Origin: Lysobacteraceae bacterium PS02065
Lineage (GTDB): Bacteria > Pseudomonadota > Gammaproteobacteria > Xanthomonadales > Rhodanobacteraceae
Direction of reading: 5' to 3'
NCBI GenBank assembly: GCA_029959555.1
Contig: JASCPI010000012.1
Span: forward strand, 1 to 64,000
Length of the DNA stretch: 64,000 bases
The translations under genes were made by a program, and so were the position numbers. The notes below the pieces were generated by a model, which was given only the letters and a program-made list of their open reading frames with translations, did no database searches and was not told the origin of the DNA. Each line of letters opens with the position of its first letter. Positions within the stretch are counted from its first letter, which is position 1. This document shows, one piece after another, positions 1 to 9,598 of the stretch.

Positions 1-43
1 CCGCCGCGTGCCCGCCGCCTGGGCGGGCACGCGGCGACGCGCA

Positions 44-313
44 TCAGCGCTTGCGCGTGAACAACGCGTAGATGATCAGCAGGATGATCGCGCCGACCAC
101 CGAGCCGATGAAGCCCGCGGTCTGGCCCGGCTGGTACCAGCCCATCTGCTGGCCGAGGAACGTGGCGATGAACGATCCGGCGATGCCGATCAGGATCGTG
201 ACGATGAACCCACCCGGATCCTTGCCGGGCTTGAGGAACTTCGCGACGATGCCCACGAGCAGGCCGATGATGATCGTCATGAGGATGCCGCGCTCGCCGC
301 CGAAGATCTCCAT
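44..313 (-). CDS. GlsB/YeaQ/YmgE-family stress membrane protein
   Basis: An 89-residue protein made almost entirely of hydrophobic, glycine-rich segments. The block around GLLVGIVAKFLKPGKDPGG, followed by two further membrane stretches and a short basic end (FTRKR), is typical of the transglycosylase-associated (GlsB/YeaQ/YmgE) family of small inner-membrane proteins linked to general or acid stress; the biochemical role is unknown. I chose the ATG at 313 because a GGGGAG sits about nine bases upstream. A shorter start at 280 (MTIII) would give a 78-residue form and cannot be excluded. It stands alone, divergent from the aminotransferase at 541. Confidence 0.85.
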   Translation of the reverse strand: MEIFGGERGILMTIIIGLLVGIVAKFLKPGKDPGGFIVTILIGIAGSFIATFLGQQMGWYQPGQTAGFIGSVVGAIILLIIYALFTRKR

Positions 314-540
314 GGTGTGTCTCCCCGAGTTGGATGGATGGAAGGCTGCCCCGACCGACGCACCGGCGCGGGCCGGCGCAGCATACGCGGCGCGCCCCAA
401 CCGCAGTTGAAGGACGGCCGCCGCGAACCGCACCGTGACGAAAGTTGCAGTGCAGCATGGCGCGGGCCGCGTGCTAGAATCCTGAGGTTTTCCCGCGCGC
501 CGTTCCTTCCTTCCGCCGTCCGTCCGAGAGGTTCTTCACC

Positions 541-1737
541 ATGCCGCACCTTGCCGCGCGCATGAGCCGCGCCAAGCCGAGCGCGATCATGCTGGTTGCC
601 GAAAAAGCCAAGCAGCTCAAGGCCGCCGGCCGCGACATCATCAGCTTCTCGATCGGCGTGCCGAATTTCCTGCCGGGCGACCACGTCTACGCCGCCGCGC
701 GCGACGCGCTGACGAAGGACAGTGGCCAGTACGGTTCGAACCGTGGTCCCGACGCGCTGCTCGACGCGTTCCTCGCGCACCTCGAAGGCAGCGGCCTGAC
801 CGGCTACACGCGCCGCAACCTCGCCACCGGCATCGGCGCCAAGCACGTGCTGTACAACCTCGCCGAGGCGCTGCTCGATCCGGGTGACACGATCGTGTTC
901 CCGGCGCCGTACTGGACCACCTACCTCGACATCGCCGACATCCTCGGTGCGGTCGCCAAGCCGCTGCCGTGCCCGTCGTCGCAGCAGTACAAGCTCACGC
1001 CGGCGCAGCTCGATGCCGCGCTGCCGGGCGCCAAGGTGTTCCTGTTCAACAACCCGTCCAACCCGACCGGCATGGTCTACACGAAGGACGAGATCGCCGC
1101 GCTCGCCGACGTGCTGGTCAAGCATCCGGACGTGTGGATCGTCTGCGACGACATCTACAACCGCATGGTGTTCGACGGCGTCGGTTACCACAACGTGGTC
1201 AACGCGCGCCCCGAGCTGCGCGACCGCACGATCCACGTCGACTCGATCTCCAAGACCTACGGCATGCCGGGCTGGCGCGTCGGTTTCGTCGCCGGTCCCG
1301 AGAGCGTCGCGCAGGCGATGGTCACGCTCAATTCCAACCACATCACCAACGTGCCCGAGGTGGTCAACGCCGCCGCGATCGCCGCGCTGACCGGCCCGCA
1401 GGACGTGCCGGAAGCCAAGAACCGCGAGTTCCAGGGCAAGCGCGACGAAGTCGTCGCGGCGCTCGAGGCGATCCCGGGCGTGGTCTGCCCGCGTCCGCAG
1501 GGTGCGTTCTACGCGTTCCCGGACATCTCGTGCGCGTTCGGCAAGTCGCACGCCGGCAAGACGATCGCCAACGACGTCGACTTCTGCAACGCGTTGCTCG
1601 AGGCCAAGGGCGTCGCCTGCGTGCCCGGCAGTGCGTTCGGCGAGCCGCGCGCGCTGCGCATCTCCTACACCTGCCCGACCGCGCAGCTCGCGCCGGGTCT
1701 CGCGCGCATCCAGGAATTCTTCGCCGAGCTCGCCTGA
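541..1737 (+). CDS. PLP-dependent class I aminotransferase (aspartate/aromatic type)
   Basis: A 398-residue fold-type I aminotransferase, the usual length for the family. NPSNPTG lies at residues 171-177, and SKTYGMPGWRVGF carries the PLP-binding lysine, K238. The C-terminal AFGEPRALRISY contains the arginine that normally binds the substrate alpha-carboxylate. The family moves amino groups between aspartate or other amino acids and 2-oxoglutarate in the cytoplasm; exact substrate preference cannot be read from sequence. A TAGAAT at 475-480 could be a -10 element, without a good -35. The stop codon overlaps the start of the next gene (TGATG), so the two are probably translated together. Confidence 0.9.
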   Translation: MPHLAARMSRAKPSAIMLVAEKAKQLKAAGRDIISFSIGVPNFLPGDHVYAAARDALTKDSGQYGSNRGPDALLDAFLAHLEGSGLTGYTRRNLATGIGAKHVLYNLAEALLDPGDTIVFPAPYWTTYLDIADILGAVAKPLPCPSSQQYKLTPAQLDAALPGAKVFLFNNPSNPTGMVYTKDEIAALADVLVKHPDVWIVCDDIYNRMVFDGVGYHNVVNARPELRDRTIHVDSISKTYGMPGWRVGFVAGPESVAQAMVTLNSNHITNVPEVVNAAAIAALTGPQDVPEAKNREFQGKRDEVVAALEAIPGVVCPRPQGAFYAFPDISCAFGKSHAGKTIANDVDFCNALLEAKGVACVPGSAFGEPRALRISYTCPTAQLAPGLARIQEFFAELA

Positions 1738-2108
1738 TGCGCCTGCCGACGCCGCTGCGCCTCGCCGCGCTCGCCTGCACGCTCCTCGTGCTCGCGGCGT
1801 GCGGGCGCGTCGACGTCGCCGCGTTGCGCGCCGAGATCGGCGAAGCGCCCGTCGTCATGATGTCGACGACGTGGTGCGGCTACTGCGCGAAGCTGCGCAA
1901 GGAGCTCGATGCCTGGGGCGTGCGCTATGTCGAGATCGACGTCGAAAAGGGGGCCTCGGGCCAGCGCGCCTTCCGCCTCGCCAACGGGCGCGGCGTGCCG
2001 ATCCTCGTGGTCGGCGACGAGACCATCCACGGTTATTCACCGGACCGCGCGCGCAAGGCGCTCGCCTCGGCAGGTCTCCTGCCGAAGGCGTCGCGGGCGC
2101 GGCCATGA
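1737..2108 (+). CDS. glutaredoxin-like lipoprotein (CGYC active site)
   Basis: A 123-residue protein that starts inside the stop codon of the aminotransferase gene. Residues 1-22 form a lipoprotein signal (LVLAAC, lipidated C22). The rest is a thioredoxin/glutaredoxin fold with the active site WCGYC (C47, C50), the cis-proline context RGVPILVVGD and a C-terminal helix. CGYC resembles the glutaredoxin/mycoredoxin type rather than thioredoxin CGPC. The signal implies that it works outside the cytoplasmic membrane, where glutathione-type reduction is unusual, so its electron partner is unclear. The coupling to an aminotransferase is not explained by function. Confidence 0.8.
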   Translation: MRLPTPLRLAALACTLLVLAACGRVDVAALRAEIGEAPVVMMSTTWCGYCAKLRKELDAWGVRYVEIDVEKGASGQRAFRLANGRGVPILVVGDETIHGYSPDRARKALASAGLLPKASRARP

Positions 2109-2153
2109 CTTCCCACGAACGCCAGCGTTCGACTTTCCCGCGAGGTTGATCCC

Positions 2154-3140
2154 ATGAAAGCACCCGTCCGTGTTGCCGTCACCGGCGCCGCCGGCCAGAT
2201 CGGTTACGCCCTGCTGTTCCGCATCGCCGCCGGCGACATGCTCGGTCCCGACCAGCCGGTGATCCTGCACCTGCTCGAGATCACGCCGGCGCTGCCCGCG
2301 CTCAACGGCGTCGTCATGGAACTCAACGACTGCGCGTTCCCGACCCTGCACGGCGTGGTCGCGACCGACGACGTCAACGTCGCGTTCAAGGACGTCGACT
2401 ACGCGCTGCTCGTCGGCGCACGCCCGCGTGGCCCGGGCATGGAGCGCAAGGATCTGCTCGAGGCCAACGGTGCGATCTTCGGGCCGCAGGGCAAGGCCAT
2501 CAACGACCACGCCAAGCGCGACGTGCGCGTGCTCGTGGTCGGCAATCCGGCCAACACGAATGCGCTGATCGCGCAGCAGAACGCACCGGACCTCGATCCG
2601 GGTCGCTTCACCGCGATGGTGCGCCTGGACCACAACCGTGCGATCAGCCAGCTCGCCGAGAAGACCGGCGCGCTCAACACCGACATCACCCAGGTCACGA
2701 TCTGGGGCAACCACAGCTCGACGCAGTACCCGGACGTCCACGAGACGAGCGTGAAGGGCAAGGCCGCGCTGTCGCTGATCGACCAGGCCTGGTACGAGGG
2801 CGAGTTCATCCCGACCGTGCAGCAGCGTGGCGCGGCGATCATCAAGGCGCGTGGCGCGTCGTCGGCGGCCTCGGCCGCATCGGCCGCGATCGACCACATG
2901 CGCGACTGGACGCTCGGCACCGCCGAGGGCGACTGGGTGTCGATGGCGATCCCGTCGGACGGTTCGTACGGCGTCGCGCCGGGCGTGATCTTCGGCTACC
3001 CGGTGACGGTCAAGAACGGCCAGTACACGATCGTGCAGGGCCTCGAGCTCAACGCGTTCTCGAAGGCGCGCATCGCCGCGACCGACAAGGAACTGCGCGA
3101 GGAGCGCGCCGCGGTCGAGCACCTGTTCGCGAAGAAGTAA
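2154..3140 (+). CDS. mdh: malate dehydrogenase
   Basis: A 328-residue NAD-dependent malate dehydrogenase of the LDH/MDH superfamily, cytosolic-type subgroup, converting malate to oxaloacetate in the TCA cycle. The nucleotide-binding motif TGAAGQIG is at residues 10-17. The catalytic segment [12 protein letters not shown] puts the proton-relay histidine at H187, and the substrate-binding arginine region is [14 protein letters not shown]. The ATG at 2154 begins directly before the Rossmann strand and has a weak GAGG upstream. A GC-rich hairpin follows the stop. The enzyme shares oxaloacetate with an upstream aspartate-type aminotransferase, which may be why they are neighbours. Confidence 0.97.
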   Translation: MKAPVRVAVTGAAGQIGYALLFRIAAGDMLGPDQPVILHLLEITPALPALNGVVMELNDCAFPTLHGVVATDDVNVAFKDVDYALLVGARPRGPGMERKDLLEANGAIFGPQGKAINDHAKRDVRVLVVGNPANTNALIAQQNAPDLDPGRFTAMVRLDHNRAISQLAEKTGALNTDITQVTIWGNHSSTQYPDVHETSVKGKAALSLIDQAWYEGEFIPTVQQRGAAIIKARGASSAASAASAAIDHMRDWTLGTAEGDWVSMAIPSDGSYGVAPGVIFGYPVTVKNGQYTIVQGLELNAFSKARIAATDKELREERAAVEHLFAKK

Positions 3141-3163
3141 TCGCCCGCAGGTGTCGCCCATGG

Positions 3164-3185
3164 ACGCCCCGGCTCGCCGGGGCGT
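3164..3185 (+). terminator. GC-rich hairpin after mdh
   Basis: A perfect nine-base-pair stem (ACGCCCCGG / CCGGGGCGT) with a four-base loop begins 24 bases after the mdh stop. Only a short, mixed T-rich stretch follows, so it is a weak intrinsic terminator or an mRNA 3'-end stabiliser. Confidence 0.55.
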
Positions 3186-3306
3186 TCGCGTTTCCGGCGC
3201 ACGGCATCGTCATGGGGCATGCGCTGCGCCAAGCGGGCGTGGCTTTCGACGGTTCGGGTCGCGACGCCGACGTGGGACACTCGCTGTTCGTGGTGTGGAG
3301 CTCTCA

Positions 3307-4482
3307 ATGAAGAAGGTGGTCTGGCACGCGTGGAAGCGTGTGGAGGATTTCATGCACGGGGAGGCCTCGGGCGGCCTCGTGCTGATGGCGGTCGCGGCAC
3401 TCGCGCTCGTGGTGGCGAACTCGCCGCTCGCGCCCGCGTACTTCGAAGGGCTCGCTGCCTACGTCGGGCCGCTCAGCGTGCTGCACTGGATCAACGACGG
3501 CCTCATGGCGGTGTTCTTCCTGCTCGTGGGGCTCGAGATCAAGCGCGAGGCACTTGACGGCGAGCTCTCGACATGGCCGCAGCGCATCCTGCCCGGCATC
3601 GCTGCGTTCGGCGGCATGCTCGTGCCCGCGCTGATCTACGTCGCGTTCAATCACGGCGATGCGCAGGCGCTGCGCGGATGGGCCATCCCGACCGCGACCG
3701 ACATCGCGTTCGCGCTCGGCGTGCTGTCGCTGCTCGGCAAGCGCGTGCCGCCGTCGCTCAAGGTGTTCCTCGCCGCTCTCGCGATCATCGACGACCTCGG
3801 TGCCGTGCTGATCATCGCGGCGTTCTACACGAATGAACTGTCGATGGAATGGCTCGGCGGGAGCTTCGTCGTGCTTGGCCTGCTCGTCGCACTCAACCGC
3901 GCGCGTGTCGGCGCGGTGTGGCCTTACCTCGTGCTCGGTGCCGTGTTGTGGGTGCTCGTGCTGAAGTCGGGCGTGCACGCGACGCTGGCCGGCGTCGCCC
4001 TCGCGTTCACGATGCCGCTGCGCACGCTCCAGGGCGCGACGTCTCTCGAGAATTCGCCGTTGCTGCGCACCGAGCATGCGCTGCATCGCGTCGTGCCGTT
4101 CCTGATCATCCCGATCTTCGGCTTCGCCAATGCGGGACTTTCGTTCGAAGGCCTCACGTGGGGCGCGCTCGTCGAGCCGCTCACGCTCGGGGTCGCGCTC
4201 GGCCTGCTGGCCGGCAAGCTCGTCGGCGTATTCGGCTTCTCGGCACTCGCGATCAGAACCGGTCTCGCGCGCATGCCGGAAGGCGCGTCGTGGCTGCAGC
4301 TCGCGGGCGTGGCGATGCTGTGCGGCATCGGCTTCACGATGAGCCTGTTCATCGGTCTGCTCGCGTTCGACGGCAACACGGCGCTGCAGGAGGAGGTCAA
4401 GGTCGGCATCCTCGGCGGCTCGCTGGTCGCCGGCGTACTCGGCGCGATGCTGCTGCGCATGGCGGGACGCGCACGCGCGTAG
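3307..4482 (+). CDS. nhaA: Na+/H+ antiporter NhaA
   Basis: A 391-residue inner-membrane antiporter, close to the 388 residues of E. coli NhaA, exchanging cytoplasmic Na+ for external protons in pH and salt homeostasis. The paired aspartates that bind the ion are in AIIDDLGAV (D162-D163). [17 protein letters not shown] and the C-terminal [18 protein letters not shown] are characteristic NhaA blocks. The start at 3307 has GGAG eight bases upstream and gives the normal short cytoplasmic N-terminal helix. It is followed by a long hairpin shared with the convergent receptor gene. Confidence 0.96.
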   Translation: MKKVVWHAWKRVEDFMHGEASGGLVLMAVAALALVVANSPLAPAYFEGLAAYVGPLSVLHWINDGLMAVFFLLVGLEIKREALDGELSTWPQRILPGIAAFGGMLVPALIYVAFNHGDAQALRGWAIPTATDIAFALGVLSLLGKRVPPSLKVFLAALAIIDDLGAVLIIAAFYTNELSMEWLGGSFVVLGLLVALNRARVGAVWPYLVLGAVLWVLVLKSGVHATLAGVALAFTMPLRTLQGATSLENSPLLRTEHALHRVVPFLIIPIFGFANAGLSFEGLTWGALVEPLTLGVALGLLAGKLVGVFGFSALAIRTGLARMPEGASWLQLAGVAMLCGIGFTMSLFIGLLAFDGNTALQEEVKVGILGGSLVAGVLGAMLLRMAGRARA

Positions 4483-4483
4483 T

Positions 4484-4527
4484 GCTCCGTCCTCGCACGC
4501 AGCTTCGCCTGCGACGATCGACGGAGC
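4484..4527. terminator. bidirectional hairpin between nhaA and the TonB receptor gene
   Basis: An imperfect 44-base inverted repeat: outer arms GCTCCGTC / GACGGAGC, inner arms CGCAG / CTGCG around a short loop. It sits in the 84-base gap between two convergent genes, the normal place for a shared transcription stop. There is no strong T-run on either side. Confidence 0.45.
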
Positions 4528-4566
4528 CCCGGATCGCTGCGGATGCGGAAGGCGAATGCGCGGGTC

Positions 4567-6645
4567 TCAGAAGCCCGTGCGCAGCACGACGCCGGCCTGG
4601 CGCGGATCGCCGACGAAGCCTTCGTTGCCGTTGTAGGCGAGGCCGGTCAGGTAATCCTTGTCGAACAGGTTGCGCACGTAGGCGATCGCCGACCAGCGCG
4701 CGGCCTCGTAGCCCACGCGCACGCCGACGCGCGCGTAGCCCGGGATCAGCACGTTCGCATCGGCCGGGTTGTCGCGGCGACCCGGACGGCCGGTCGAGAA
4801 GTAGTCGTCGGTCCAGGCCACGTCGCCGGCCGCGAACCAGCCGCTGCCCCAACGGTACGACGAGGCCAGCGCGGCCGTGCGGCGCGGTGCCTCGGGAAAC
4901 TCCGCGCCCGTGAAGTCGCCGCTCGACGAGACGAAATCCTCGAAGCGCGTGCGCAGCAGGCCGACACCTGCCGACACGCGCCATGCGTCGGTCGGGCGCC
5001 ATGCGAGTTCGAGCTCGGCGCCTTTCACGGTCGAGCGGCCCGCATTGAGCGTGATCGTGAGCGTGTTGAACGGATCGTCCGGGTCGAGCACGCTGACCTG
5101 CTGGTCACGCCAGCGGTAGTGGAAGAGGTTGGCCGACGCCTCGAGGCGACCACCTGCCGAACTGAAACGCCAGGCCAGCTCGAGATCGTCGAGCGTCTCG
5201 GGATCGACGCGGTTGAGGCTGCCGTCGGTCGCGCGCACCTCGACGAAGCCGCCGCGGTAGCCGCGGCTGCCGGTCAGCGCGAGCCGCTGGCGTTCCGAGA
5301 CGTGCCAGGCGACGCCGAGCTTCGGCAGCCAGGCGTCGTAGCGCGTGTCGGTGCGTACGGCCGCTGGATTCGCGACGTTGCGGTCTAGCAGTTTCGACGC
5401 GTAGTCCTCGCGGTCGTGGCGCAGGCCGGCGACGAGGCTGATCGGCTCGGCGACGCGCCAGCGTACTTCGCCGAACAGCGCCTGGTTGCGCAGCTGCGAT
5501 TCGGACGCGAGCGACTGGATCACGGTGCCGCCGTTGCGCACGCCGACGAGCGAATCGCGCGTGTTGTCGAAGTGGCCGAGGAACAGGCCGACGAGTCCCG
5601 ACCACGCCGATCCGGGCCGCGCGAACTCGACGCGTGCGTCCTCGGCCCAGTCGCGATCGAGGCGGTATTCGTCGCGCAGCAGGATCGACGCGCCCGGTGT
5701 GGAGATCGTGTTGTTCGTGCGCGTGAACGACGTCGTCGAGCGCAGCGTCACGCCCGGCGCGAGCGCGTAGCTCACCTCCGCGATCTGGTTGCCGACGCGG
5801 TTGCGGCGGAACTCGTAGGAGGTCAGCGGCGTGGTGATGCGGCGTGCGAACCAGTCCGGACCGGTGACGCCGGTCAGCGCCGGCTCGTCCTCGACCTGCC
5901 ACGACGTCAGCACGATGCGCAGGTCCGGCAGCGAGGCCGGCGTGACGAGCAGCTTCGCGCGCAGCGAGCGGTATTCGTCCTCGTCGATGCGTGCATCGAG
6001 TCCCGGCGTGCGGATGTCGATGCCCTTGTCGGCGTGCAGCGTCTCGGCGGTGACGCGGAACGCGACCGTGTCGCCGACGAGCGGCCCCGACACCGTCGCG
6101 GCGGCCTCGCGCGTGTCGAGCTCGCCGAGCGTGACCTGCGCGTTCGCGGTCCAGTCGAACTGCGGGTCGGCCGTGCGCACGAGCACCGCGCCGGCGAGCG
6201 CGTTGCGTCCCTGCAGCGTCGACTGCGGCCCGCGTGCGACCTCGACCTGCTCGATGTCGTAGAGGCCGCGCACGCCGCGCCGCGCGCCTTCGAACGACTG
6301 CGTGACGCCGTCGACCACGAACGCCGACAGCGGGCGCACGACGTTGGTCGGCCCGGTCACGCCTTCCGAGTTGATGCCGCGCAGGACGATGCCGTTGTTG
6401 CCGCGCTGGGTCGGCGTGAAGCCCGCGTTCGGCACGAGGCGCAGCGCGTCCTTGACGTCGCGCACGCCGTGCGTGGCAATGGCATCGGCATCGATCACGC
6501 TGATGCTCGAGTAGGTGTCTAGCTTCGGCCGGCCCATCTTCTCGGCCGTGACCACGACCGGTGCCATCGATGCCGGCTCCTGCGGTGCAGCCGACGGATC
6601 GGCGAGCAGCGCGAGCAGCACGCTCCATTCCGCGCCGGGCGTCAT
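4567..6645 (-). CDS. TonB-dependent outer-membrane receptor
   Basis: A 692-residue outer-membrane receptor. After a short, poorly hydrophobic N-terminus comes a TonB-box-like MAPVVVTAEK (about residues 28-37). The plug domain follows (SISVIDADAIATHGVRDVKDALRLVPN; FVVDGV; IEQVEVARGPQSTLQGRNALAGAV), then a 22-strand-type barrel ending in the terminal aromatic (VVLRTGF). The family imports iron chelates, cobalamin, carbohydrates or other large substrates using TonB energy; the ligand cannot be read here. The ATG at 6645 overlaps the stop of the upstream secreted-protein gene by four bases (ATGA), indicating translational coupling. The signal sequence is weak for a receptor, so an alternative start cannot be ruled out. 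Confidence 0.9.
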   Translation of the reverse strand: MTPGAEWSVLLALLADPSAAPQEPASMAPVVVTAEKMGRPKLDTYSSISVIDADAIATHGVRDVKDALRLVPNAGFTPTQRGNNGIVLRGINSEGVTGPTNVVRPLSAFVVDGVTQSFEGARRGVRGLYDIEQVEVARGPQSTLQGRNALAGAVLVRTADPQFDWTANAQVTLGELDTREAAATVSGPLVGDTVAFRVTAETLHADKGIDIRTPGLDARIDEDEYRSLRAKLLVTPASLPDLRIVLTSWQVEDEPALTGVTGPDWFARRITTPLTSYEFRRNRVGNQIAEVSYALAPGVTLRSTTSFTRTNNTISTPGASILLRDEYRLDRDWAEDARVEFARPGSAWSGLVGLFLGHFDNTRDSLVGVRNGGTVIQSLASESQLRNQALFGEVRWRVAEPISLVAGLRHDREDYASKLLDRNVANPAAVRTDTRYDAWLPKLGVAWHVSERQRLALTGSRGYRGGFVEVRATDGSLNRVDPETLDDLELAWRFSSAGGRLEASANLFHYRWRDQQVSVLDPDDPFNTLTITLNAGRSTVKGAELELAWRPTDAWRVSAGVGLLRTRFEDFVSSSGDFTGAEFPEAPRRTAALASSYRWGSGWFAAGDVAWTDDYFSTGRPGRRDNPADANVLIPGYARVGVRVGYEAARWSAIAYVRNLFDKDYLTGLAYNGNEGFVGDPRQAGVVLRTGF

Positions 6646-7319
6646 CCCTCGAACCCGGTGCGGAAGATCACGTCGCTGTCGAGGCCGGCGACGGCGCCGG
6701 CCACGTCCCAGACGTAGCGCAGCGGACCGAAGTCCGAATCGTTGCTGTCGTCGACGAACAGCGAGAAGCGTCCGCCGTCGACTTCGAACGTGCCGTCGTA
6801 GGACAGGTTGCCGAGGCCGAAGCCCGAGCCGTCGTAGGTGAAGCGCACGTTCGCGGTGAGCGTGAGGTCGACGAGCTGGCCACCCGCGAACGTGATCGTG
6901 CCCGACGGCGCGGTGACGGTCGTCGTGTAGCCGGTGCTCGTCAGCGCGTCGTCGTCGGCGACGTAGCGCGCGACGTCGAGCGTGATCGCGGTGATCGGAA
7001 AGGTGCCGTTGCCGCTGCCCGTGTAGGTGATCGTGCCGATCGAGGCGAAGTCGGCCTCGTGCGGGAACACGTCGGCGCCGCCGCCGATCGGCTGGAACAC
7101 GGTCGGGTTCCACGGGTCGGGCTCGGCGCTGATCAGGTAGAAGCCGTCGAGCGCTGGGTTGTTGTTGAAACCGCGGTCGAGCTGCGCGAACGCGTCGGAG
7201 ACGAACTCGTACCAGCGGCTGCTGCCGTCGGCGGTCAGCGAGAGGCTGTGGTCGGCGGCGTGGGCGGGCGTGGCGGCGAGGAGTGCCGCGGCGAGGGCGA
7301 ACGGACGGATCGGGGACAT
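6642..7319 (-). CDS. secreted protein of unknown function with IFxxGFE tail
   Basis: A 225-residue exported protein with a clear signal peptide (PFALAAALLAATPAHA, cleavage near residue 22). The mature part is rich in aspartate, glycine, threonine and aromatic residues, predicted beta, with no cysteine. I recognise no catalytic motif. It ends DVIFRTGFEG, matching the end of the Asp-box protein at 14.7 kb (DLIFDHGLE). It is the first gene of a two-gene unit; its stop overlaps the start of the TonB receptor. This suggests a surface or periplasmic partner for that receptor, but this is inference from coupling only. Confidence 0.8.
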   Translation of the reverse strand: MSPIRPFALAAALLAATPAHAADHSLSLTADGSSRWYEFVSDAFAQLDRGFNNNPALDGFYLISAEPDPWNPTVFQPIGGGADVFPHEADFASIGTITYTGSGNGTFPITAITLDVARYVADDDALTSTGYTTTVTAPSGTITFAGGQLVDLTLTANVRFTYDGSGFGLGNLSYDGTFEVDGGRFSLFVDDSNDSDFGPLRYVWDVAGAVAGLDSDVIFRTGFEG

Positions 7320-7585
7320 GGCGTGCTCCAGTGACGATCGGAAGGAAGCGATGCGTCATCGGAGCGTCGTCGCGACAGGCGGGCGGCGATGCGGCGGATC
7401 GGCATCGGCGCCCTTGCGGGAGGCCCGTCGGGCCTTCCATCTGGCTGGGTACGCGCACGGCCATGGTAAGCGATGCGCGTGACGGCTCCCATCACGTGCG
7501 TGGGGGCCGTCGCGGCGCTCGACCATGGTCGGATCCTCCGGGTCGGAGGCCTGCTCTAGGATGGCCGGACGCCTGGAGGACGCAC

Positions 7586-9481
7586 ATGCCGTACGAGGAC
7601 ATCTACCGTCGTTCGATCGACGATCCGGAAGGGTTCTGGGCCGAGCAGGCCAGGGCGATCGACTGGCACGTGCCGCCGCAGAGTATCCTCGACTACGCCG
7701 AGCCGCCGTTCCGGCGCTGGTTCGCGGGCGGCATGACCAACCTCTGCCACAACGCGGTCGATCGTCATCTCGACGCGCGCGGCGACCAGAACGCGCTCAT
7801 CGCGGTGTCGACCGAGACGGACACGACGCGCGAGATCAGCTACCGTGAGCTGCACCGCGAGGTGAACACGTTCGCCTCGGTGCTGCGTGCGCTCGACGTG
7901 GGCAAGGGCGATCGCGTCGTCATCTACATGCCGAACATGGCCGAGGCCGTGTTCGCGATGCTCGCCTGCGCGCGCATCGGCGCGGTTCACTCGGTCGTTT
8001 TCGGCGGGTTCGCCGCGCACAACCTCGCGCTGCGCATCGACGACGCGACGCCGAAGCTGCTCATCGCCGCCGATGCGGGCATGCGCGGCGGCAAGGTGAT
8101 CCCGTACAAGCCTCTGGTCGATGCCGCGCTGCAGGCTGCGGCCTCGCCGCCGCCGCACGTGCTGATCGTGAGCCGCGGGCTCGATCCGGACCACGCGCGC
8201 GTGGAAGGCCGTGATGTCGACTACGCGACGCTGCGTGCCGAGCACGACGGCCGCGAGGTGCCGGTCGAATGGCTCGAGTCGAACGAGCCGAGCTACCTGC
8301 TCTACACCTCGGGCACGACCGGCAAGCCCAAGGGCGTGCAGCGCGACGTCGGCGGCTACGCCGTCGCGATGGCCTTGTCGATGCGTACCGTCTACGACGT
8401 CGGTCCGGGGCAGGTCATGTTCTCGACCTCCGACGTGGGCTGGGCGGTCGGGCACTCGTACAACGTGTACGGGCCGCTGATCGCAGGTGCTACGGCGCTG
8501 CTCTACGAAGGCCTGCCGACGAATCCCGATCCGGGCATCTGGTGGGAGCTCTGCGCGCGCTACAAGGTGCGCACGATGTTCTCGTCGCCGACCGCGATCC
8601 GCGTGCTCAAGAAGCAGGACGCGGCGTGGCTGCGCAAGCACGACCTGTCGTCGCTGAAATGGCTCTTCCTCGCCGGCGAGCCGCTCGACGAGCCGACCGC
8701 GACATGGATCACCGAAGGTCTCGGCAAGCCCGTCATCGACAACTACTGGCAGACCGAGACGGGCTGGCCCGTGCTCACGCTGCTGCCGGGCCTCGACCTC
8801 AAGCCGGTCAAGTTCGGATCCCCCGGGCTGCCCAACCTCGGCTACCGCACGCGCGTGATCAACGAAGCCACCGGCGAGGATGCCGCGCCGGGCGAGAAGG
8901 GTGTGCTCGTGATCGTGCCGCCGCTGCCGCCCGGCTGCATGACCACGGTGTGGAACGACGACAAGCGTTTCCTCTCCAGCTACTTCGGTCATTTCAGGGA
9001 GCTGCTCTACAGCTCGCTCGACTGGGCCGTGCGCGACGAGGACGGCTACACGTTCATCCTCGGCCGCACCGACGACGTCATCAACGTCGCCGGGCATCGC
9101 CTCGGCACGCGCGAGATCGAGGAATCGGTCGCCACGCATCCGAGCGTCGCCGAGGCCGCCGTCGTCGGCGTTCAGGACGAGCTCAAGGGCCAGGTGCCGA
9201 TCGTGTTCGCGACGTTGCGCCAGACCGTCGCGACGACGCCCGGCGAAGCCGCCGACGGCATGCTGCGCTGTGTCGTCGACCAGCTCGGCGGCGTCGCGCG
9301 TCCTGCGCGCGTCTATGTCGTGAACGCGTTGCCGAAGACGCGCTCGGGCAAGTTGCTGCGACGCTCGCTGCAGGCGCTCGCCGAGCAGCGCGATCCGGGC
9401 GACCTCTCGACGCTCGACGATCCGAATGCACTCGAGGAAATCCGGCGCATCCTCGAGCGTGGTCCCGACGGCGGCAGCTGA
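7586..9481 (+). CDS. prpE: propionyl-CoA synthetase
   Basis: A 631-residue AMP-forming acyl-CoA synthetase activating propionate with ATP and CoA (E. coli PrpE is 628). The N-terminal block RSIDDPEGFWAEQA and WLESNEPSYLLYTSGTTG are PrpE-like. The P-loop-like YTSGTTGKPKG is at residues 240-250, and the C-terminal lysine of PKTRSGKLLRR (K589) is the acylation-sensitive catalytic residue. GGAGGA at 7575-7580 is a strong ribosome site for the ATG at 7586. No prpBCD methylcitrate genes are next to it; a role in propionate or short-chain acid use is inferred from family membership. Confidence 0.93.
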   Translation: MPYEDIYRRSIDDPEGFWAEQARAIDWHVPPQSILDYAEPPFRRWFAGGMTNLCHNAVDRHLDARGDQNALIAVSTETDTTREISYRELHREVNTFASVLRALDVGKGDRVVIYMPNMAEAVFAMLACARIGAVHSVVFGGFAAHNLALRIDDATPKLLIAADAGMRGGKVIPYKPLVDAALQAAASPPPHVLIVSRGLDPDHARVEGRDVDYATLRAEHDGREVPVEWLESNEPSYLLYTSGTTGKPKGVQRDVGGYAVAMALSMRTVYDVGPGQVMFSTSDVGWAVGHSYNVYGPLIAGATALLYEGLPTNPDPGIWWELCARYKVRTMFSSPTAIRVLKKQDAAWLRKHDLSSLKWLFLAGEPLDEPTATWITEGLGKPVIDNYWQTETGWPVLTLLPGLDLKPVKFGSPGLPNLGYRTRVINEATGEDAAPGEKGVLVIVPPLPPGCMTTVWNDDKRFLSSYFGHFRELLYSSLDWAVRDEDGYTFILGRTDDVINVAGHRLGTREIEESVATHPSVAEAAVVGVQDELKGQVPIVFATLRQTVATTPGEAADGMLRCVVDQLGGVARPARVYVVNALPKTRSGKLLRRSLQALAEQRDPGDLSTLDDPNALEEIRRILERGPDGGS

Positions 9482-9598
9482 CGCCTGGCACCTTTGACGC
9501 ATCGCGCATCACGCGTCGACGTCACGCATCGCGGCTGACGCGCGGCGCGTGACACGCCATGATGCAGGTCCATCGACACGAGACCTGCGGACGCACGC

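Noticed and set aside
277..1551. Long open frame antisense to the aminotransferase
   Set aside because: Arginine/histidine/valine-rich translation without domains, and the opposite strand holds a complete PLP enzyme. The same holds for the many other long antisense frames under real genes; GC-rich DNA makes them by chance.
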